Below are positions 48,020 through 57,462 of a stretch of 64,000 nt of DNA, one piece after another. The position numbers and the translations under genes are program-made. The stretch's first letter is position 1. Every line of letters starts with the position of its first letter. The notes below the pieces were generated by a model. The model had not been told where the DNA came from. It made no database searches and worked only from the letters and a program-made list of their open reading frames with translations. This DNA comes from Methylosinus sp. PW1 (GTDB lineage: Bacteria; Pseudomonadota; Alphaproteobacteria; Rhizobiales; Beijerinckiaceae), in contig NZ_JQNK01000009.1 of assembly GCF_000745215.1 (NCBI RefSeq), forward strand, positions 310,001 to 374,000, in the 5' to 3' direction.

Positions 48020-48561
48020 ATACGTTCGACGCTCTATGCGCTGGATCTGTCGAACAAGAGCGGGAACTATACGATATTGCGAGAAATATCGGCGCCTGGA
48101 TTCGCCGCAGCCAATGACGCCGCGCGCTTGTCGGCGAGCTTCCGCAGCCAGCGCGAACGAAATCTCGACTATTCTGGAGTTCTCGTCTACGAGCCGGAGA
48201 TGAAGACAGCGCCAGAGATCGACAAGAATGGCATGATGCGCTTTTCCGGCTACTTCCCCTCCGCGTCGAGCCAGATCGATTTCGAGATGATCTTTGCGCC
48301 CGTGAATGGACGATGGAAGCTCTTCGGCCTGGCCGCCGATATGGGCTCGGCCAGCCCGGCCGCCTCTGTCTCCCAGCTGCAGCCGGCCCCGGCTCCGGTC
48401 GCCAGCCCGGCTCCGGCCGCAGTCAAGAAGCCCTGAGCGGCGCCGACGAACGCGCCACCGCGACATAGACAAGCCCGCCTTCGCCGCGCTGGACGCCGAA
48501 TCTCGCCTCGCGCTATCACCGCGCCGCTGAAACGCCGCGCACCCTCGAAGGAAGAGCCTCC

Positions 48562-49266
48562 GTGATCCCCTGGACCCTGCTCGATACGGCCCCCGTCCCC
48601 GGCGGCGCGGGCGAGCTGCGGCTCAAGCGGCGCGGCGCGGAATTCTCCATCATGCTCGGCAATAATGAGCTGATGAACAGCCGCCTCAGCGGCTCGGAGG
48701 AGGCGCTGGCCACGCTCGCCTGCGCGAAAATCGCGGGCCGGGCGCAGCCGCGCGCGCTCATCGGCGGGCTAGGCATGGGTTTCACCTTGCGCGCCGCGCT
48801 CGGCGCCCTCGGCCCGCAGGCGCGGATCACCGTCGCCGAGCTCGTGCCCGCCGTCGTGGCCTGGGCGCGTGGGCCGATGGCCGAGGTTTTCGGCGACAGC
48901 CTGGCCGATCCGCGCCTCGACATAGAGGTGGAGGACGTCGGCCAGACGATTCGCTCCGGCCGCGGCGCCTATGACGCCATTCTCCTCGATGTCGACAATG
49001 GTCCCGAGGGCCTGACGCGCGATTCCAATGGCGGGCTCTATGGCGAGGAGGGCCTGCGGGAGGCGCGCGCCGCGCTGCGTCCGGCCGGCGTGCTGGCCGT
49101 ATGGTCCTGCGCGCCGGATCGGGCGTTTTCCGCCCGGCTGCGCAAAGCCGGCTTCCGCGTGGAAGAGGTGAAGGCGCGCGCCAATGGCGGAGGCGGCGGC
49201 GCGCGGCATGTGATCTGGCTCGCCACGCGCGTTGATTCGCCGCCCCGGCCGGGAGCCGATCGGTGA
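48562..49266 (+). CDS. Spermidine-synthase-like SAM-binding protein
   Basis: 234 residues from the GTG at 48562 with GAAGGAAGAG upstream. ALIGGLGMGFTLRAALGALG is motif I of the Rossmann methyltransferase/spermidine synthase fold. ITVAELVPAVVAWARGPM and YDAILLDVDNGPEGL (motif equivalent to the aminopropyl-transferase DxxD/E region) follow. The typical spermidine synthase gatekeeping Tyr residues are not obvious, so polyamine synthesis is unproven; a methyltransferase is equally possible. It overlaps the DUF167 gene by four bases (GTGA). Confidence 0.8.
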   Translation: MIPWTLLDTAPVPGGAGELRLKRRGAEFSIMLGNNELMNSRLSGSEEALATLACAKIAGRAQPRALIGGLGMGFTLRAALGALGPQARITVAELVPAVVAWARGPMAEVFGDSLADPRLDIEVEDVGQTIRSGRGAYDAILLDVDNGPEGLTRDSNGGLYGEEGLREARAALRPAGVLAVWSCAPDRAFSARLRKAGFRVEEVKARANGGGGGARHVIWLATRVDSPPRPGADR

Positions 49267-49571
49267 CGCGCAAATCGGCGGAGGACGAGCGTTTTTTCTG
49301 GTGGGAAGGCGAGACGCTGGTGGTCAACATATTGGGACGGCCGGCCGCCAGTCGCGACGCCATCGGCAAGCCCAGAGGCCATCAGCTCGAGGTCAGCGTG
49401 ACCACGGCGCCGCGCCGAGGCCGGGCGACCGATCACATGGTGCGCTTTCTCGCCGGCGAATTCGGCGTCGCTCCCTCGGCGATCGAAGTCGTGTTCGGAC
49501 GCATGAACGTCAACAAGCAATTGCGGATCGCCGCGCCGCAGAAGCTTCCAGGCCCGTTCCGCCGAGCCTGA
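49263..49571 (+). CDS. DUF167 (YggU) family protein
   Basis: 102 residues from a GTG at 49263 that overlaps the upstream stop. LVVNILGRPAASRDAIGKPR and LEVSVTTAPRRGRATDHMVR FLAGEFGVAPSAIEVVFG match the DUF167 core (VxPxAsxxxI..., LKvxvxapPvdGkAN...). Function unknown; structural members are small alpha/beta proteins linked to ribosome or membrane genes. The coupling with a SAM-binding gene hints at a shared role. Note that the canonical DGKAN motif is changed to RGRAT. Confidence 0.8.
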   Translation: MTRKSAEDERFFWWEGETLVVNILGRPAASRDAIGKPRGHQLEVSVTTAPRRGRATDHMVRFLAGEFGVAPSAIEVVFGRMNVNKQLRIAAPQKLPGPFRRA

Positions 49572-49684
49572 GCGAAAAGCGTGGAAATCCAGAGAGCCCA
49601 TGACGGATGACGGCCAAGCCTGAACTGGACTAATACATAAATCCGATGTAATGACTTCTTGTTTCGTCTATTTCCGAGAAAGTC

Positions 49685-50119
49685 ATGTATCGTCGGCTCA
49701 TTGCGCGCGCTGTCGCTCTCACGCTCCTCGCCGCCGCAACGCTGCCCGTGGCGCCGGCGGCGGCCCGAGACGCGCTGCTCACCCGCTTGACGCAGCCCAA
49801 CACGCCGACCGTATTTTATTTTCATTCCTTCCGGGTGAATTGCCAGGGCGTGCCGAATTATCGGCTCGCGCGGCGGGCGACGGTGGTGTCGCCTCAGCAT
49901 CCCGAGCATGGGACGCTGACCATTGGCGAGGGGCAGGCGCCGGTGCGGCACTGCCAGGGCCAGCCCGGCTATGCGACGATCGTGACCTACACGCCCGAGC
50001 ATAATTTCACAGGCTACGACAGCTTCGTCCTCAACGTCGCCTATCACCTCGAGAATCGGACCGTTCTTCAGCATGTCACGGCGCGGATTCAGGTGGGCGG
50101 TCCGGCCAATCCGCGCTGA
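49685..50119 (+). CDS. Exported protein of unknown function with Ig-like C-terminus
   Basis: 144 residues, ATG at 49685. Residues 1-27 are a signal peptide (ALTLLAAATLPVAPAAARDA). The mature part contains two Cys (RVNCQGVPNY and VRHCQGQPGYATI, possibly a disulphide) and ends TPEHNFTGYDSFVLNVAYHL, a Gly-Tyr-Asp-Ser-Phe strand pattern seen in cadherin-like or Big-type beta domains. Function unknown. Transcript probably ends at the terminator 130 bp downstream. Confidence 0.7.
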   Translation: MYRRLIARAVALTLLAAATLPVAPAAARDALLTRLTQPNTPTVFYFHSFRVNCQGVPNYRLARRATVVSPQHPEHGTLTIGEGQAPVRHCQGQPGYATIVTYTPEHNFTGYDSFVLNVAYHLENRTVLQHVTARIQVGGPANPR

Positions 50120-50246
50120 CTCTTCCCCAGTCGGCTTCCCTGCCCCTTTCCCTTCCGCAGATTCTCGTCTAACACACGGCCGACCGCCGGGCCGGGCCGA
50201 CCGCCCCGCTCGATCTCGTCTCTAGGGAGGGCGCGCTGGACCTTGG

Positions 50247-50271
50247 AAAGGCTGCAGCGCGGCCTTTTTTT
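50247..50271 (+). terminator. Intrinsic terminator or attenuator ahead of carB
   Basis: AAAGGC-TGCAGCGCG-GCCTTT forms a 6-bp stem (extendable by a G-C pair) followed by seven T. It is 130 bp after the exported-protein gene and 90 bp before carB, so it either ends the former or attenuates the latter. Confidence 0.7.
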
Positions 50272-50362
50272 GTGCGCGCCGGCGCCCCGATAGACGACAA
50301 GACGCGCGCTCTCCCCCATTCTGGGGAGCGTCCCGCGACGAAAGGATGACAGACGGACCGAC

Positions 50363-53300
50363 ATGCCGAAGCGAACAGACATCTCGACCATTCTGATCAT
50401 CGGCGCCGGCCCCATCGTCATCGGCCAGGCCTGCGAATTCGACTATTCCGGCACTCAGGCCTGCAAGGCCCTGCGCGCCGAGGGCTATCGAATCGTCCTC
50501 GTCAATTCCAATCCCGCGACGATCATGACCGATCCAGACATGGCGGATCGGACCTATGTCGAGCCGATAACGCCCGAGATCGTCGCCAAGATCATCGAGA
50601 AGGAGCGCTATCGGCTTCCCGGCGGCTTCGCGCTTCTGCCCACAATGGGCGGCCAGACGGCGTTGAATTGCGCGCTCTCGCTCGAGCGCATGGGCGTGCT
50701 GGAGAAATTCGACGTCGAGATGATCGGCGCCAACGCCCAGGCCATAGACAAGGCCGAGGATCGCGAATTGTTCCGCGAGGCGATGACCAAGATCGGCCTC
50801 TCGACGCCGCGCTCGCGCCTCGCCAACGCCACCGACGTCAAGACCTCCGACAAGGCCAAGCGCAACGCCGAGATCGCCGAGATCGAGGCCTCCGCCCTCT
50901 CCGACGAGGAGAAGCAGAAGGCGATCGCCGATATTCGCCGCCGCTGGGAGGCGGACGAGCCCGAGCGCAAGCGGCGTTACATTTCCAAGGGCCTGACCGA
51001 GGCGCTGGAGGCGCTGGAGGACATCGGCCTGCCGGCGATCATCCGTCCCTCCTTCACCCTCGCCGGCACGGGCGGCGGCATCGCTTATAACAAGGCGGAG
51101 TTCATCGACATCATCGAGCGGGGCCTGGACGCCTCGCCGACCACCGAGGTGCTCATCGAAGAGAGCGTCATCGGCTGGAAAGAATATGAGATGGAAGTCG
51201 TCCGCGACAAAGCGGACAATTGCATCATCGTCTGCTCGATCGAGAATATCGATCCCATGGGCGTGCATACGGGCGATTCCATCACCGTCGCCCCTGCCCT
51301 GACGCTGACCGACAAAGAATATCAGATCATGCGCGACGCCTCGCTCGCCGTGCTGCGCGAGATCGGCGTCGAGACCGGCGGCTCGAATGTGCAATTCGCG
51401 GTCGATCCGGCCACCGGGCGCATGATCGTCATCGAGATGAATCCGCGCGTGTCGCGTTCCTCGGCGCTGGCCTCCAAGGCGACGGGCTTCCCCATCGCCA
51501 AGGTCGCCGCCAAGCTCGCCGTCGGCTACACGCTGGACGAGATCGCCAATGACATAACGGGCGGCGCGACGCCGGCCTCCTTCGAGCCGACGATCGATTA
51601 TGTCGTCACCAAAATTCCGCGCTTCGCTTTCGAGAAATTCCCCGGCGCCGAGCCCATTCTGACGACGGCGATGAAATCCGTCGGCGAGGCCATGGCGATC
51701 GGGCGCAATTTCGCCGAATCGCTGCAAAAGGCGCTGCGCTCGCTGGAGACCGGCCTCTCCGGCCTCGACGAGATCGAGATCGACGGCATGGGCCGCGGCG
51801 ACGATATGAATGTGCTGCGCGCCGCGCTCGGCACGCCGACGCCGGATCGGCTGCTCGTCGTCGGCCAGGCGCTGCGACTCGGCATGGATCCGCAGGAGAT
51901 TCACGAAGCCTGCAAGATCGACCCGTGGTTCATCGCGCGGATCGAGGAGATCGTCGCGCTGGAGGCGCGGGTGCGCGCCTTCGGCCTGCCCAAGGACGCC
52001 GACAATTTCCGCGCGCTGAAATTCGCCGGCTTCTCCGACGCGCGCCTCGCGACGCTCACTGGCGCCGGTGAGAAGGAAGTGCGCGCCGCGCGGCGAGCGC
52101 TCGACGTGCGGCCGGTCTATAAGCGCATCGATACTTGCGCGGCGGAGTTCGCCTCCCCCACCGCCTATATGTATTCGACCTATGAGACGCCTTTCCTCGG
52201 CGCGCCGGCCAATGAGGCGCGGCCGTCGGCGGAGCGCAAGGTGGTCATTCTCGGCGGCGGGCCGAACCGCATCGGCCAGGGCATAGAATTCGACTATTGC
52301 TGCTGCCACGCCTGCTTCGCGCTCGCCGACGCGGGCTATGAAACCATCATGATCAATTGCAATCCCGAGACTGTGTCGACGGATTACGACACCTCCGATC
52401 GTCTCTACTTCGAGCCGCTGACGGCCGAGGATGTGGAGGAGATTTTGGACGTCGAGCGCAGCAATGGGACATTGCATGGCGTCATCGTCCAATATGGCGG
52501 CCAGACGCCCTTGAAGCTCGCCCATGCGCTGAGTTCGGCGGGCCTGCCCATTCTCGGCACGCCGGTCGATTCGATCGACCTCGCCGAAGACCGCGACCGC
52601 TTCAAGCGCCTGCTCGACAAGCTCGGATTGAAGCAGCCGAAGAACGGCATCGCCTATTCGGTGGAGCAGTCGCGACTCGTCGCCGGCGAGCTCGGCCTGC
52701 CTCTGGTGGTGCGGCCCTCCTATGTGCTGGGCGGGCGCGCCATGGCGATCATCCGCGACCAGAACACGCTCGACGATTATCTGCTCGGCACGCTGCCGAG
52801 CCTCGTGCCGTCGGACGTCAAGGCGCGCTATCCCAATGACAAGACCGGGCAGATCAACACGGTTCTCGGCAAGAATCCGCTGCTCTTCGACCGCTATCTG
52901 ACCGACGCCATTGAAGTGGATGTCGATTGCCTCGCCGATGGCGAGGAGGCGGCCATCGCCGGGGTGATGGAGCATATCGAGGAAGCGGGCATTCATTCCG
53001 GCGATTCGGCCTGCTCGCTGCCGCCGCGCTCGCTCTCGACGGAGATGGTGGCGGAGCTCGAGCGGCAGACGATCCAGCTCGCCAAGGCGCTCGGCGTCAT
53101 CGGGCTGATGAACGTCCAATATGCGCTGAAGGACGGCGAAATCTTTGTGCTGGAGGTCAATCCGCGCGCCTCGCGCACGGTCCCCTTCGTCGCCAAGGTG
53201 GTCGGCGCCCCCATCGCCAAGATCGCGGCGCGCATCATGGCCGGGGAGAAGCTCTCGGCCTTCACCCTGCCCTCCCGCGCGCCGAATCACGTCGGCGTGA

Positions 53301-53857
53301 AGGAATCGGTCTTCCCCTTCGCGCGCTTCCCCGGCGTCGACACTGTGCTCGGGCCGGAGATGCGCTCGACCGGCGAGGTCATCGGCCTCGACCGCAGCTT
53401 CGAGGCGGCCTTCGCCAAGAGCCAGCTCGGCGGCGGCACCAAGGTGCCGCGGCAGGGAACCGTCTTCGTCTCGGTGCGCGACGCCGACAAGCCGCGCGTC
53501 ATTCCCGCGGTTCAGCAGCTCGTCAGCCTCGGCTTCACCGTGGTGGCGACGGGCGGCACGGCGCGCTTTCTGCAGGAACAGGGCGTGCCGGCGCAAAAGC
53601 TCAACAAAGTGTCGGAAGGGCGTCCGCATATTGTGGACGCCATCAAGAACGGCTCGGTTCAGCTGGTGTTCAACACGACCGAAGGCGCTCAGGCGCTGGC
53701 GGATTCTCGTTCCTTGCGCCAAGCTGCGCTATTGCATAAAGTCCCCTATTATACGACTCTGGCCGGCGCGATCGCAGCGGTCCAGAGCATCAGGGCCTAT
53801 GTATCGGGAGATCTCGAAGTCCGCGCCCTTCAGGACTATTTCGCGTCGAATGCGTGA
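50363..53857 (+). CDS. carB: Carbamoyl-phosphate synthase large subunit
   Basis: 1164 residues, longer than the usual 1070-1110 through an insertion near 160-200 (a charged helix, [20 protein letters not shown]) that is known in alphaproteobacterial CarB. Two ATP-grasp halves: [20 protein letters not shown] opens the first (residues 10-29) and [20 protein letters not shown] the second. The C-terminal MGS-like allosteric domain is [20 protein letters not shown] onward. It makes carbamoyl phosphate from glutamine-derived ammonia, bicarbonate and two ATP for pyrimidines and arginine, with CarA (not in window). A terminator or attenuator precedes it. greA follows. Confidence 0.98.
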   Translation: MPKRTDISTILIIGAGPIVIGQACEFDYSGTQACKALRAEGYRIVLVNSNPATIMTDPDMADRTYVEPITPEIVAKIIEKERYRLPGGFALLPTMGGQTALNCALSLERMGVLEKFDVEMIGANAQAIDKAEDRELFREAMTKIGLSTPRSRLANATDVKTSDKAKRNAEIAEIEASALSDEEKQKAIADIRRRWEADEPERKRRYISKGLTEALEALEDIGLPAIIRPSFTLAGTGGGIAYNKAEFIDIIERGLDASPTTEVLIEESVIGWKEYEMEVVRDKADNCIIVCSIENIDPMGVHTGDSITVAPALTLTDKEYQIMRDASLAVLREIGVETGGSNVQFAVDPATGRMIVIEMNPRVSRSSALASKATGFPIAKVAAKLAVGYTLDEIANDITGGATPASFEPTIDYVVTKIPRFAFEKFPGAEPILTTAMKSVGEAMAIGRNFAESLQKALRSLETGLSGLDEIEIDGMGRGDDMNVLRAALGTPTPDRLLVVGQALRLGMDPQEIHEACKIDPWFIARIEEIVALEARVRAFGLPKDADNFRALKFAGFSDARLATLTGAGEKEVRAARRALDVRPVYKRIDTCAAEFASPTAYMYSTYETPFLGAPANEARPSAERKVVILGGGPNRIGQGIEFDYCCCHACFALADAGYETIMINCNPETVSTDYDTSDRLYFEPLTAEDVEEILDVERSNGTLHGVIVQYGGQTPLKLAHALSSAGLPILGTPVDSIDLAEDRDRFKRLLDKLGLKQPKNGIAYSVEQSRLVAGELGLPLVVRPSYVLGGRAMAIIRDQNTLDDYLLGTLPSLVPSDVKARYPNDKTGQINTVLGKNPLLFDRYLTDAIEVDVDCLADGEEAAIAGVMEHIEEAGIHSGDSACSLPPRSLSTEMVAELERQTIQLAKALGVIGLMNVQYALKDGEIFVLEVNPRASRTVPFVAKVVGAPIAKIAARIMAGEKLSAFTLPSRAPNHVGVKESVFPFARFPGVDTVLGPEMRSTGEVIGLDRSFEAAFAKSQLGGGTKVPRQGTVFVSVRDADKPRVIPAVQQLVSLGFTVVATGGTARFLQEQGVPAQKLNKVSEGRPHIVDAIKNGSVQLVFNTTEGAQALADSRSLRQAALLHKVPYYTTLAGAIAAVQSIRAYVSGDLEVRALQDYFASNA

Positions 53858-54012
53858 CCTCGCGCCGCGCGAATATAAGTGAAGGCCGCCGCATCCGCGG
53901 CTCGTTCATGTCGAGGAAGGCCGACCGTCCGCCGCAGCTTTCGCTGGTCCGGGGGCGCCGGGAATTTTATTGACCGGGTCTGGACGCATCCAGGAGCGAA
54001 AGAGCAAGAGAC

Positions 54013-54489
54013 ATGGTGGACAAGGTGCCCATGACCGCCGCCGGCTACGCGACTCTCGACGAGGAGCTGCGTCAGCGCCAGCAGATCGAACGTCCGCGCA
54101 TCATCCAGGCGATCGCCGAAGCGCGCGCCCATGGCGATCTCTCGGAAAACGCCGAATATCATGCCGCGAAAGAGGCCCAGTCGCTGAACGAGGGCCGCAT
54201 CGCCGAGCTCGAGGACAAGCTGTCGCGCGCCGAGGTCATCGACGTTTCCAAGCTCACTGGCAGCACGGTGAAATTCGGCGCGACGGTCACGGTCGTCGAC
54301 GAGGACACCGAGGAGGAGAAGGCCTATCAGATCGTCGGCGAGCCCGAAGCCGATGTGAAGAACGGCCGCGTCTCCATCGCCTCCCCCATCGCCCGCGCGC
54401 TGATCGGCAAGAAGGCCGGCGACACGGTCGAGGTGAAGACGCCGGGCGGCGGCAAGAGCTATGAGATTTTGAAGGTCGCTTTCGTCTGA
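54013..54489 (+). CDS. greA: Transcription elongation factor GreA
   Basis: 158 residues, ATG at 54013. N-terminal coiled coil with the tip acidic residues ([20 protein letters not shown], Asp-x3-Glu), then the C-terminal FKBP-like domain ([47 protein letters not shown]). GreA enters the RNA polymerase secondary channel and stimulates cleavage of backtracked RNA. It follows carB by 155 bp, the conserved carB-greA order. Ends with VAFV. Confidence 0.97.
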   Translation: MVDKVPMTAAGYATLDEELRQRQQIERPRIIQAIAEARAHGDLSENAEYHAAKEAQSLNEGRIAELEDKLSRAEVIDVSKLTGSTVKFGATVTVVDEDTEEEKAYQIVGEPEADVKNGRVSIASPIARALIGKKAGDTVEVKTPGGGKSYEILKVAFV

Positions 54490-54540
54490 GCCGCATGGGC
54501 GGCGACGCGACCGAGCGGAATTTGAAAAAGCTCGCGCTCT

Positions 54541-54599
54541 CCTTCTCCCACTCGTGGGAGAAGATGGCCCTCGTGTCAGCGAGGGTCGGATGAGGGTCC
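54541..54599. repeat. Paired-hairpin repeat, family A copy 1
   Basis: Hairpin CTTCTCCCACTCGTGGGAG AAG followed by GGCCCTCGTGTCAGCGAGGG and the tail GGATGAGGGTCC. Opposite-orientation copy at 54680-54732 forms an inverted pair about 80 bp apart. Confidence 0.85.
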
Positions 54600-55768
54600 T
54601 TCCGGGTAAGGTCGAATCTTCGACGACCGGCGCGGCTCCCATGCGCGGCGACTTTCGATATGACGACGAGCGGCACGGCCCCTCATCCGACCCGGCTTCG
54701 CCGGGCCACCTTCTCCCGCAAGCGGGAGAAGGGATAGCGCGAACAGCCTGGGTTCTCTCCGACGGCCGCGCCGGCCACGAGGTCCAGAGCCTCGGCATAG
54801 CCGAAGCCCTCGGCCTCTCCCCCCGCCTCATTCGCCTCGCCCCCCGTGGCCTCATCGCCGCGCTCGCGCCTTTCGGCCCGATCGATCCGCGCGAAGCGAA
54901 GCTGCTCGCACCGCCCTATCCGGATCTCGTCATCGCCTGCGGGCGTCGGACGATTCCCTATCTGCGCCATGTGAAGCGCGCCTCCGGCGGCGCGGTCTTC
55001 ACCGTCTATGTGAATCGCCCGGCCAGCAGGCTCGGGACGGCCGACGTCATCGTCGCGCCGCGCCATGACGATCTGCGCGGCGCCAATGTCATCGCCCCGC
55101 TCGCCCCGGCGAATCGGCTGACGCCACAGCGCCTCGCCGAAGCGCGCGCGACTCTCGATCCGCGGATCGCGGCGCTGCCGGAGCCGAGAGTTGGGCTGCT
55201 GATCGGCGGGGATAGTCGGCATTTTCGGTTTTCGGAGCGAGATGCGGCCAGGCTTCTCGCCGACGTCGTCGCCATGCTGGACCAGGGCTGGAGCGTCGCT
55301 GCGACCGTCTCGCGGCGGACGCCGGCGGGGCTGGTCGAAGCGTTGCGCAAGCGGCTCGGGGACCCTCATCCGACCCTCGCTGACGCGAGGGCCACCTTCT
55401 CCCGCGCGCGGGAGAAGGAAGCGCGCGCCTTTCTTTGGATGGGGGATGGCGACAACCCTTATCTCTCCATTCTCGCCGGCTCGCAGGCGCTGCTGGTGAC
55501 GGCCGATAGCGTCAATATGGTCGCCGAGGCGGCCGCGACCGGCGCGCCGGTCCATGTCTTCGAGCCGGAGGGCGGCGCCGCCAAGATCGCCGCCTTTCTC
55601 GATGCGCTGGAACAGCGCGGCGCATTGCGCCGCTGGCGCGGCCGGCTCGAGCATTGGCGCTATGAGCCGCTGAACGAGACGCCAGCCATCGCCGAAGAGA
55701 TCGCCCGCCGCTACGCCGCCTTCCATGGGTCGGCCCCCGTATTGCTTCATGGCCCGCGCGCTTCGTAA
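54590..55768 (+). CDS. ELM1/DUF1022-family protein with in-frame repeat insertion
   Basis: Start uncertain. The conserved domain begins only at about 54743 (TAWVLSDGRAGHEVQSLGIA EALGL); upstream codons run through the family A repeats. Candidate starts are GTG 54554, ATG 54590 (chosen, GAGGG upstream) and ATG 54641. Family motifs: IACGRRTIPYLRHVKRASGG, VIVAPRHDDLRGANVI, VGLLIGGDSRHFRFS and YLSILAGSQALLVTADSVNM VAEAAATGAPVHVFE, the mitochondrial-fission ELM1/DUF1022 signature; bacterial members are GT-B-like, function unknown. At 55361-55418 the frame reads GDPHPTLADARATFSRAREK, which is translated family A repeat, inserted just before FLWMGDGDNPY where relatives have no such segment. Confidence 0.85.
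   Translation: MRVLPGKVESSTTGAAPMRGDFRYDDERHGPSSDPASPGHLLPQAGEGIARTAWVLSDGRAGHEVQSLGIAEALGLSPRLIRLAPRGLIAALAPFGPIDPREAKLLAPPYPDLVIACGRRTIPYLRHVKRASGGAVFTVYVNRPASRLGTADVIVAPRHDDLRGANVIAPLAPANRLTPQRLAEARATLDPRIAALPEPRVGLLIGGDSRHFRFSERDAARLLADVVAMLDQGWSVAATVSRRTPAGLVEALRKRLGDPHPTLADARATFSRAREKEARAFLWMGDGDNPYLSILAGSQALLVTADSVNMVAEAAATGAPVHVFEPEGGAAKIAAFLDALEQRGALRRWRGRLEHWRYEPLNETPAIAEEIARRYAAFHGSAPVLLHGPRAS
54680..54732. repeat. Paired-hairpin repeat, family A copy 2
   Basis: CCTCATCCGACCCGGCTTCG CCGGGCC followed by CTTCTCCCGCAAGCGGGAGAAG. It is inverted relative to copy 1 and lies immediately before the conserved start of the ELM1 domain. Confidence 0.85.
55361..55418. repeat. Family A repeat copy 3, inside a coding frame
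   Basis: GACCCTCATCCGACCCTCGC TGACGCGAGGGCCACCTTCT CCC then GCGCGCGGGAGAAGG. Same unit as 54680-54732 and 62928-62987, but here within the ELM1 gene and open in that frame. Confidence 0.9.
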
Positions 55769-55886
55769 TAGATTCGCGAGTCGCCCGAAGATCAGGAGCG
55801 GTTGCGGCGCAACGCATAATGGCTAGATTGCGCCCATCCGAACGCGCCGCGCCGTCCGCGCGGAGACTTTCGCAAAGAGCCTCTTC

Positions 55887-56882
55887 ATGTCCGCAGACGA
55901 TAAAGGCCGCCTGCACGCCCGCGTCATCGTGCTGGGGTCCGGCCCCGCCGGCTATACGGCGGCGATCTACACGGCGCGCGCCATGCTCGAGCCCGTGGTC
56001 ATCGCCGGCTTCGATCAGGGCGGCCAGCTCATGATCACCACAGATGTGGAGAATTACCCCGGCTTCGCCGAACCGATCCAAGGCCCCTGGCTGATGGATC
56101 AGATGCGCGCCCAGGCCGAGCATGTCGGCGCCAAGCTCGTCTCCGACCATATCGTCGAGGCGCGGCTGGATAAGCGGCCCTTCGAGCTGCTCGGCGATTC
56201 GGGAACGCTCTACACGGCGGACGCGCTCATCATCGCGACGGGCGCCAAGGCCAAATGGCTCGGCCTTCCGAGCGAGGAGGCCTTCAAAGGCTATGGCGTC
56301 TCCGCCTGCGCCACTTGCGACGGCTTCTTCTTCCGCGGCAAGAAGGTGCTCGTCGTCGGCGGCGGCAATACGGCCGTCGAGGAGGCGCTCTATCTCTCGC
56401 AGATCGCGGCGGAGGTGACGGTGGTGCATCGCCGCGATAGCTTCCGCGCCGAGCGCGTGCTGCAGGAGCGGCTCGCCGCGCGGCCCAATGTCAAAATCCT
56501 CTTCGATCACGCCATCGACGAGATTTTGGGCGGCAGCGCGCCGCCTTCGGTCACGCAGACGCGGGTGAAGAACGTCAAGACCGGCGCGACGCAGACGCTG
56601 GATGTGGACGGGGTCTTCATCGCCATCGGCCATCAGCCGGCCTCGGAGCTGTTCGTCGGCCAGCTGGAGCTGAAGCCCTCCGGCTATATCGCCGTGCAGC
56701 CGGGCACGACCAACACCAATATTCCGGGCGTGTTCGCGGCCGGCGACGTGGCCGACGAGACCTATCGCCAGGCGGTGACGGCCGCCGGCCTCGGCTGCAT
56801 GGCGGCGCTGGACGTCGAGCGCTATCTGCTCGAGACCCCGGCGCCGGCGAGCGACGCGCTCGCCTCCGAGGAGCCTTTGTAA
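55887..56882 (+). CDS. trxB: Thioredoxin reductase
   Basis: 331 residues, ATG at 55887. FAD loop VIVLGSGPAGYTAAIYTARA at 13-32; redox centre CATC at 141-144; NADPH loop VLVVGGGNTAVEEALYLSQI near 154; C-terminal FAD motif VFAAGDVADETYRQAVTAAG LG. It keeps thioredoxin reduced with NADPH. In many alphaproteobacteria it lies close to carB-greA, as here. A family C repeat follows. Confidence 0.97.
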   Translation: MSADDKGRLHARVIVLGSGPAGYTAAIYTARAMLEPVVIAGFDQGGQLMITTDVENYPGFAEPIQGPWLMDQMRAQAEHVGAKLVSDHIVEARLDKRPFELLGDSGTLYTADALIIATGAKAKWLGLPSEEAFKGYGVSACATCDGFFFRGKKVLVVGGGNTAVEEALYLSQIAAEVTVVHRRDSFRAERVLQERLAARPNVKILFDHAIDEILGGSAPPSVTQTRVKNVKTGATQTLDVDGVFIAIGHQPASELFVGQLELKPSGYIAVQPGTTNTNIPGVFAAGDVADETYRQAVTAAGLGCMAALDVERYLLETPAPASDALASEEPL

Positions 56883-56890
56883 CGGCAGCC

Positions 56891-57022
56891 CGCGCCCCTA
56901 CCCTCCCCTTCAGGGGGAGGGTCGCGCCGTAGGCGCGGGGTGGGGTCCACGCGATAGAGATTTCGGGAGTTCACCCCACCCCGGCTTGCTGCGCAGGCCG
57001 GCCCTCCCTTTCAAAGGGAGCA
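56891..57022. repeat. Paired-hairpin repeat, family C copy 1
   Basis: About 132 bp: CCTCCCCTTCAGGGGGAGGG, GTCGCGCCGTAGGCGCGGGG TGGGGTCC, a variable centre, then CACCCCACCCCGGCTTGCTG CGCAGGCC and CCTCCCTTTCAAAGGGAG. Direct copy at 57463-57593. It ends 13 bp before the DUF559 gene and seems to supply its ribosome-binding region (GGGAGCAGGA). Confidence 0.9.
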
Positions 57023-57034
57023 GGACGGCCCACT

Positions 57035-57427
57035 ATGCGCGACGAGGACAAGCTTCGACGATTTCGCCTCGGGACCGCCCGCCGACTACGCGAGAATACG
57101 ACCAGCGCGGAGCAGAGGCTCTGGCGCGCGCTTGATCGCGTGCCGCTGCTGCGGACCCATTTTCGGCGGCAAGCTCCGATTGGGCCTTACGTCGTCGATT
57201 TCGCCTGCTTGCGCGAGAAGCTATTGATCGAGGTCGACGGCCCGTCACATGCGGAGCCCGGGGCGTCGCTGCGAGACTCCGAGCGGACGCTCTGGCTCGA
57301 ACGGGAGGGTTATCGCGTTCTCCGTTTCTGGAACCAGGAAGTTTACGAGAATATCGACGGCGTTCTCGACACGATCCATGCGGCGCTGTACGGCTCTCTC
57401 GGCGCGCCGCCGAATGACGAACGCTGA
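57035..57427 (+). CDS. DUF559 endonuclease-domain protein (Vsr-like fold)
   Basis: 130 residues, ATG at 57035. LRENTTSAEQRLWRALDRVP, FRRQAPIGPYVVDFACLREK LLIEVDGPSHAE and ERTLWLEREGYRVLRFWNQE VYENIDGVL are the DUF559 hallmarks: a PD-(D/E)xK-type nuclease core (Asp in VDF, Glu-x-Asp in IEVDG) related to Vsr mismatch nucleases. Function of the family is unknown; copies are often scattered in alphaproteobacterial genomes. Here it lies exactly between two direct copies of the family C repeat, suggesting the repeat and gene move or evolve together. Confidence 0.9.
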   Translation: MRDEDKLRRFRLGTARRLRENTTSAEQRLWRALDRVPLLRTHFRRQAPIGPYVVDFACLREKLLIEVDGPSHAEPGASLRDSERTLWLEREGYRVLRFWNQEVYENIDGVLDTIHAALYGSLGAPPNDER

Positions 57428-57462
57428 GACCCCCGATGTTCACGACCGCCAAATCGCAGGCC

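Larger units (their letters stand above)
46660..48436 (+). pseudogene. Secreted-protein gene split by an IS insertion
   Basis: The 5' part (46660-46828) encodes a signal peptide (SIAATALAAALVPQAAQAQN) and PIDKNGLLILIR. The 3' part (48024-48436) encodes TLYALDLSNKSGNYTILREI, IDKNGMMRFSGYFPSASSQI DFEMIF and a Pro/Ala-rich tail. Joining the two at the 4-bp duplication ATAC gives one uninterrupted frame of 193 residues (169 + 413 bp, 194 codons with stop). The gene lies 33 bp after the adhesin on the same strand, so it probably belonged to that operon and encoded an exported partner. No family recognised; two IDKNG motifs suggest a small repeated domain. Confidence 0.85.

Noticed and set aside
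50222..53722. 1166-residue open frame antisense to carB
   Set aside because: Arg/Asp-rich shadow translation caused by GC-rich third positions of carB; no domain motif, and carB is certain.
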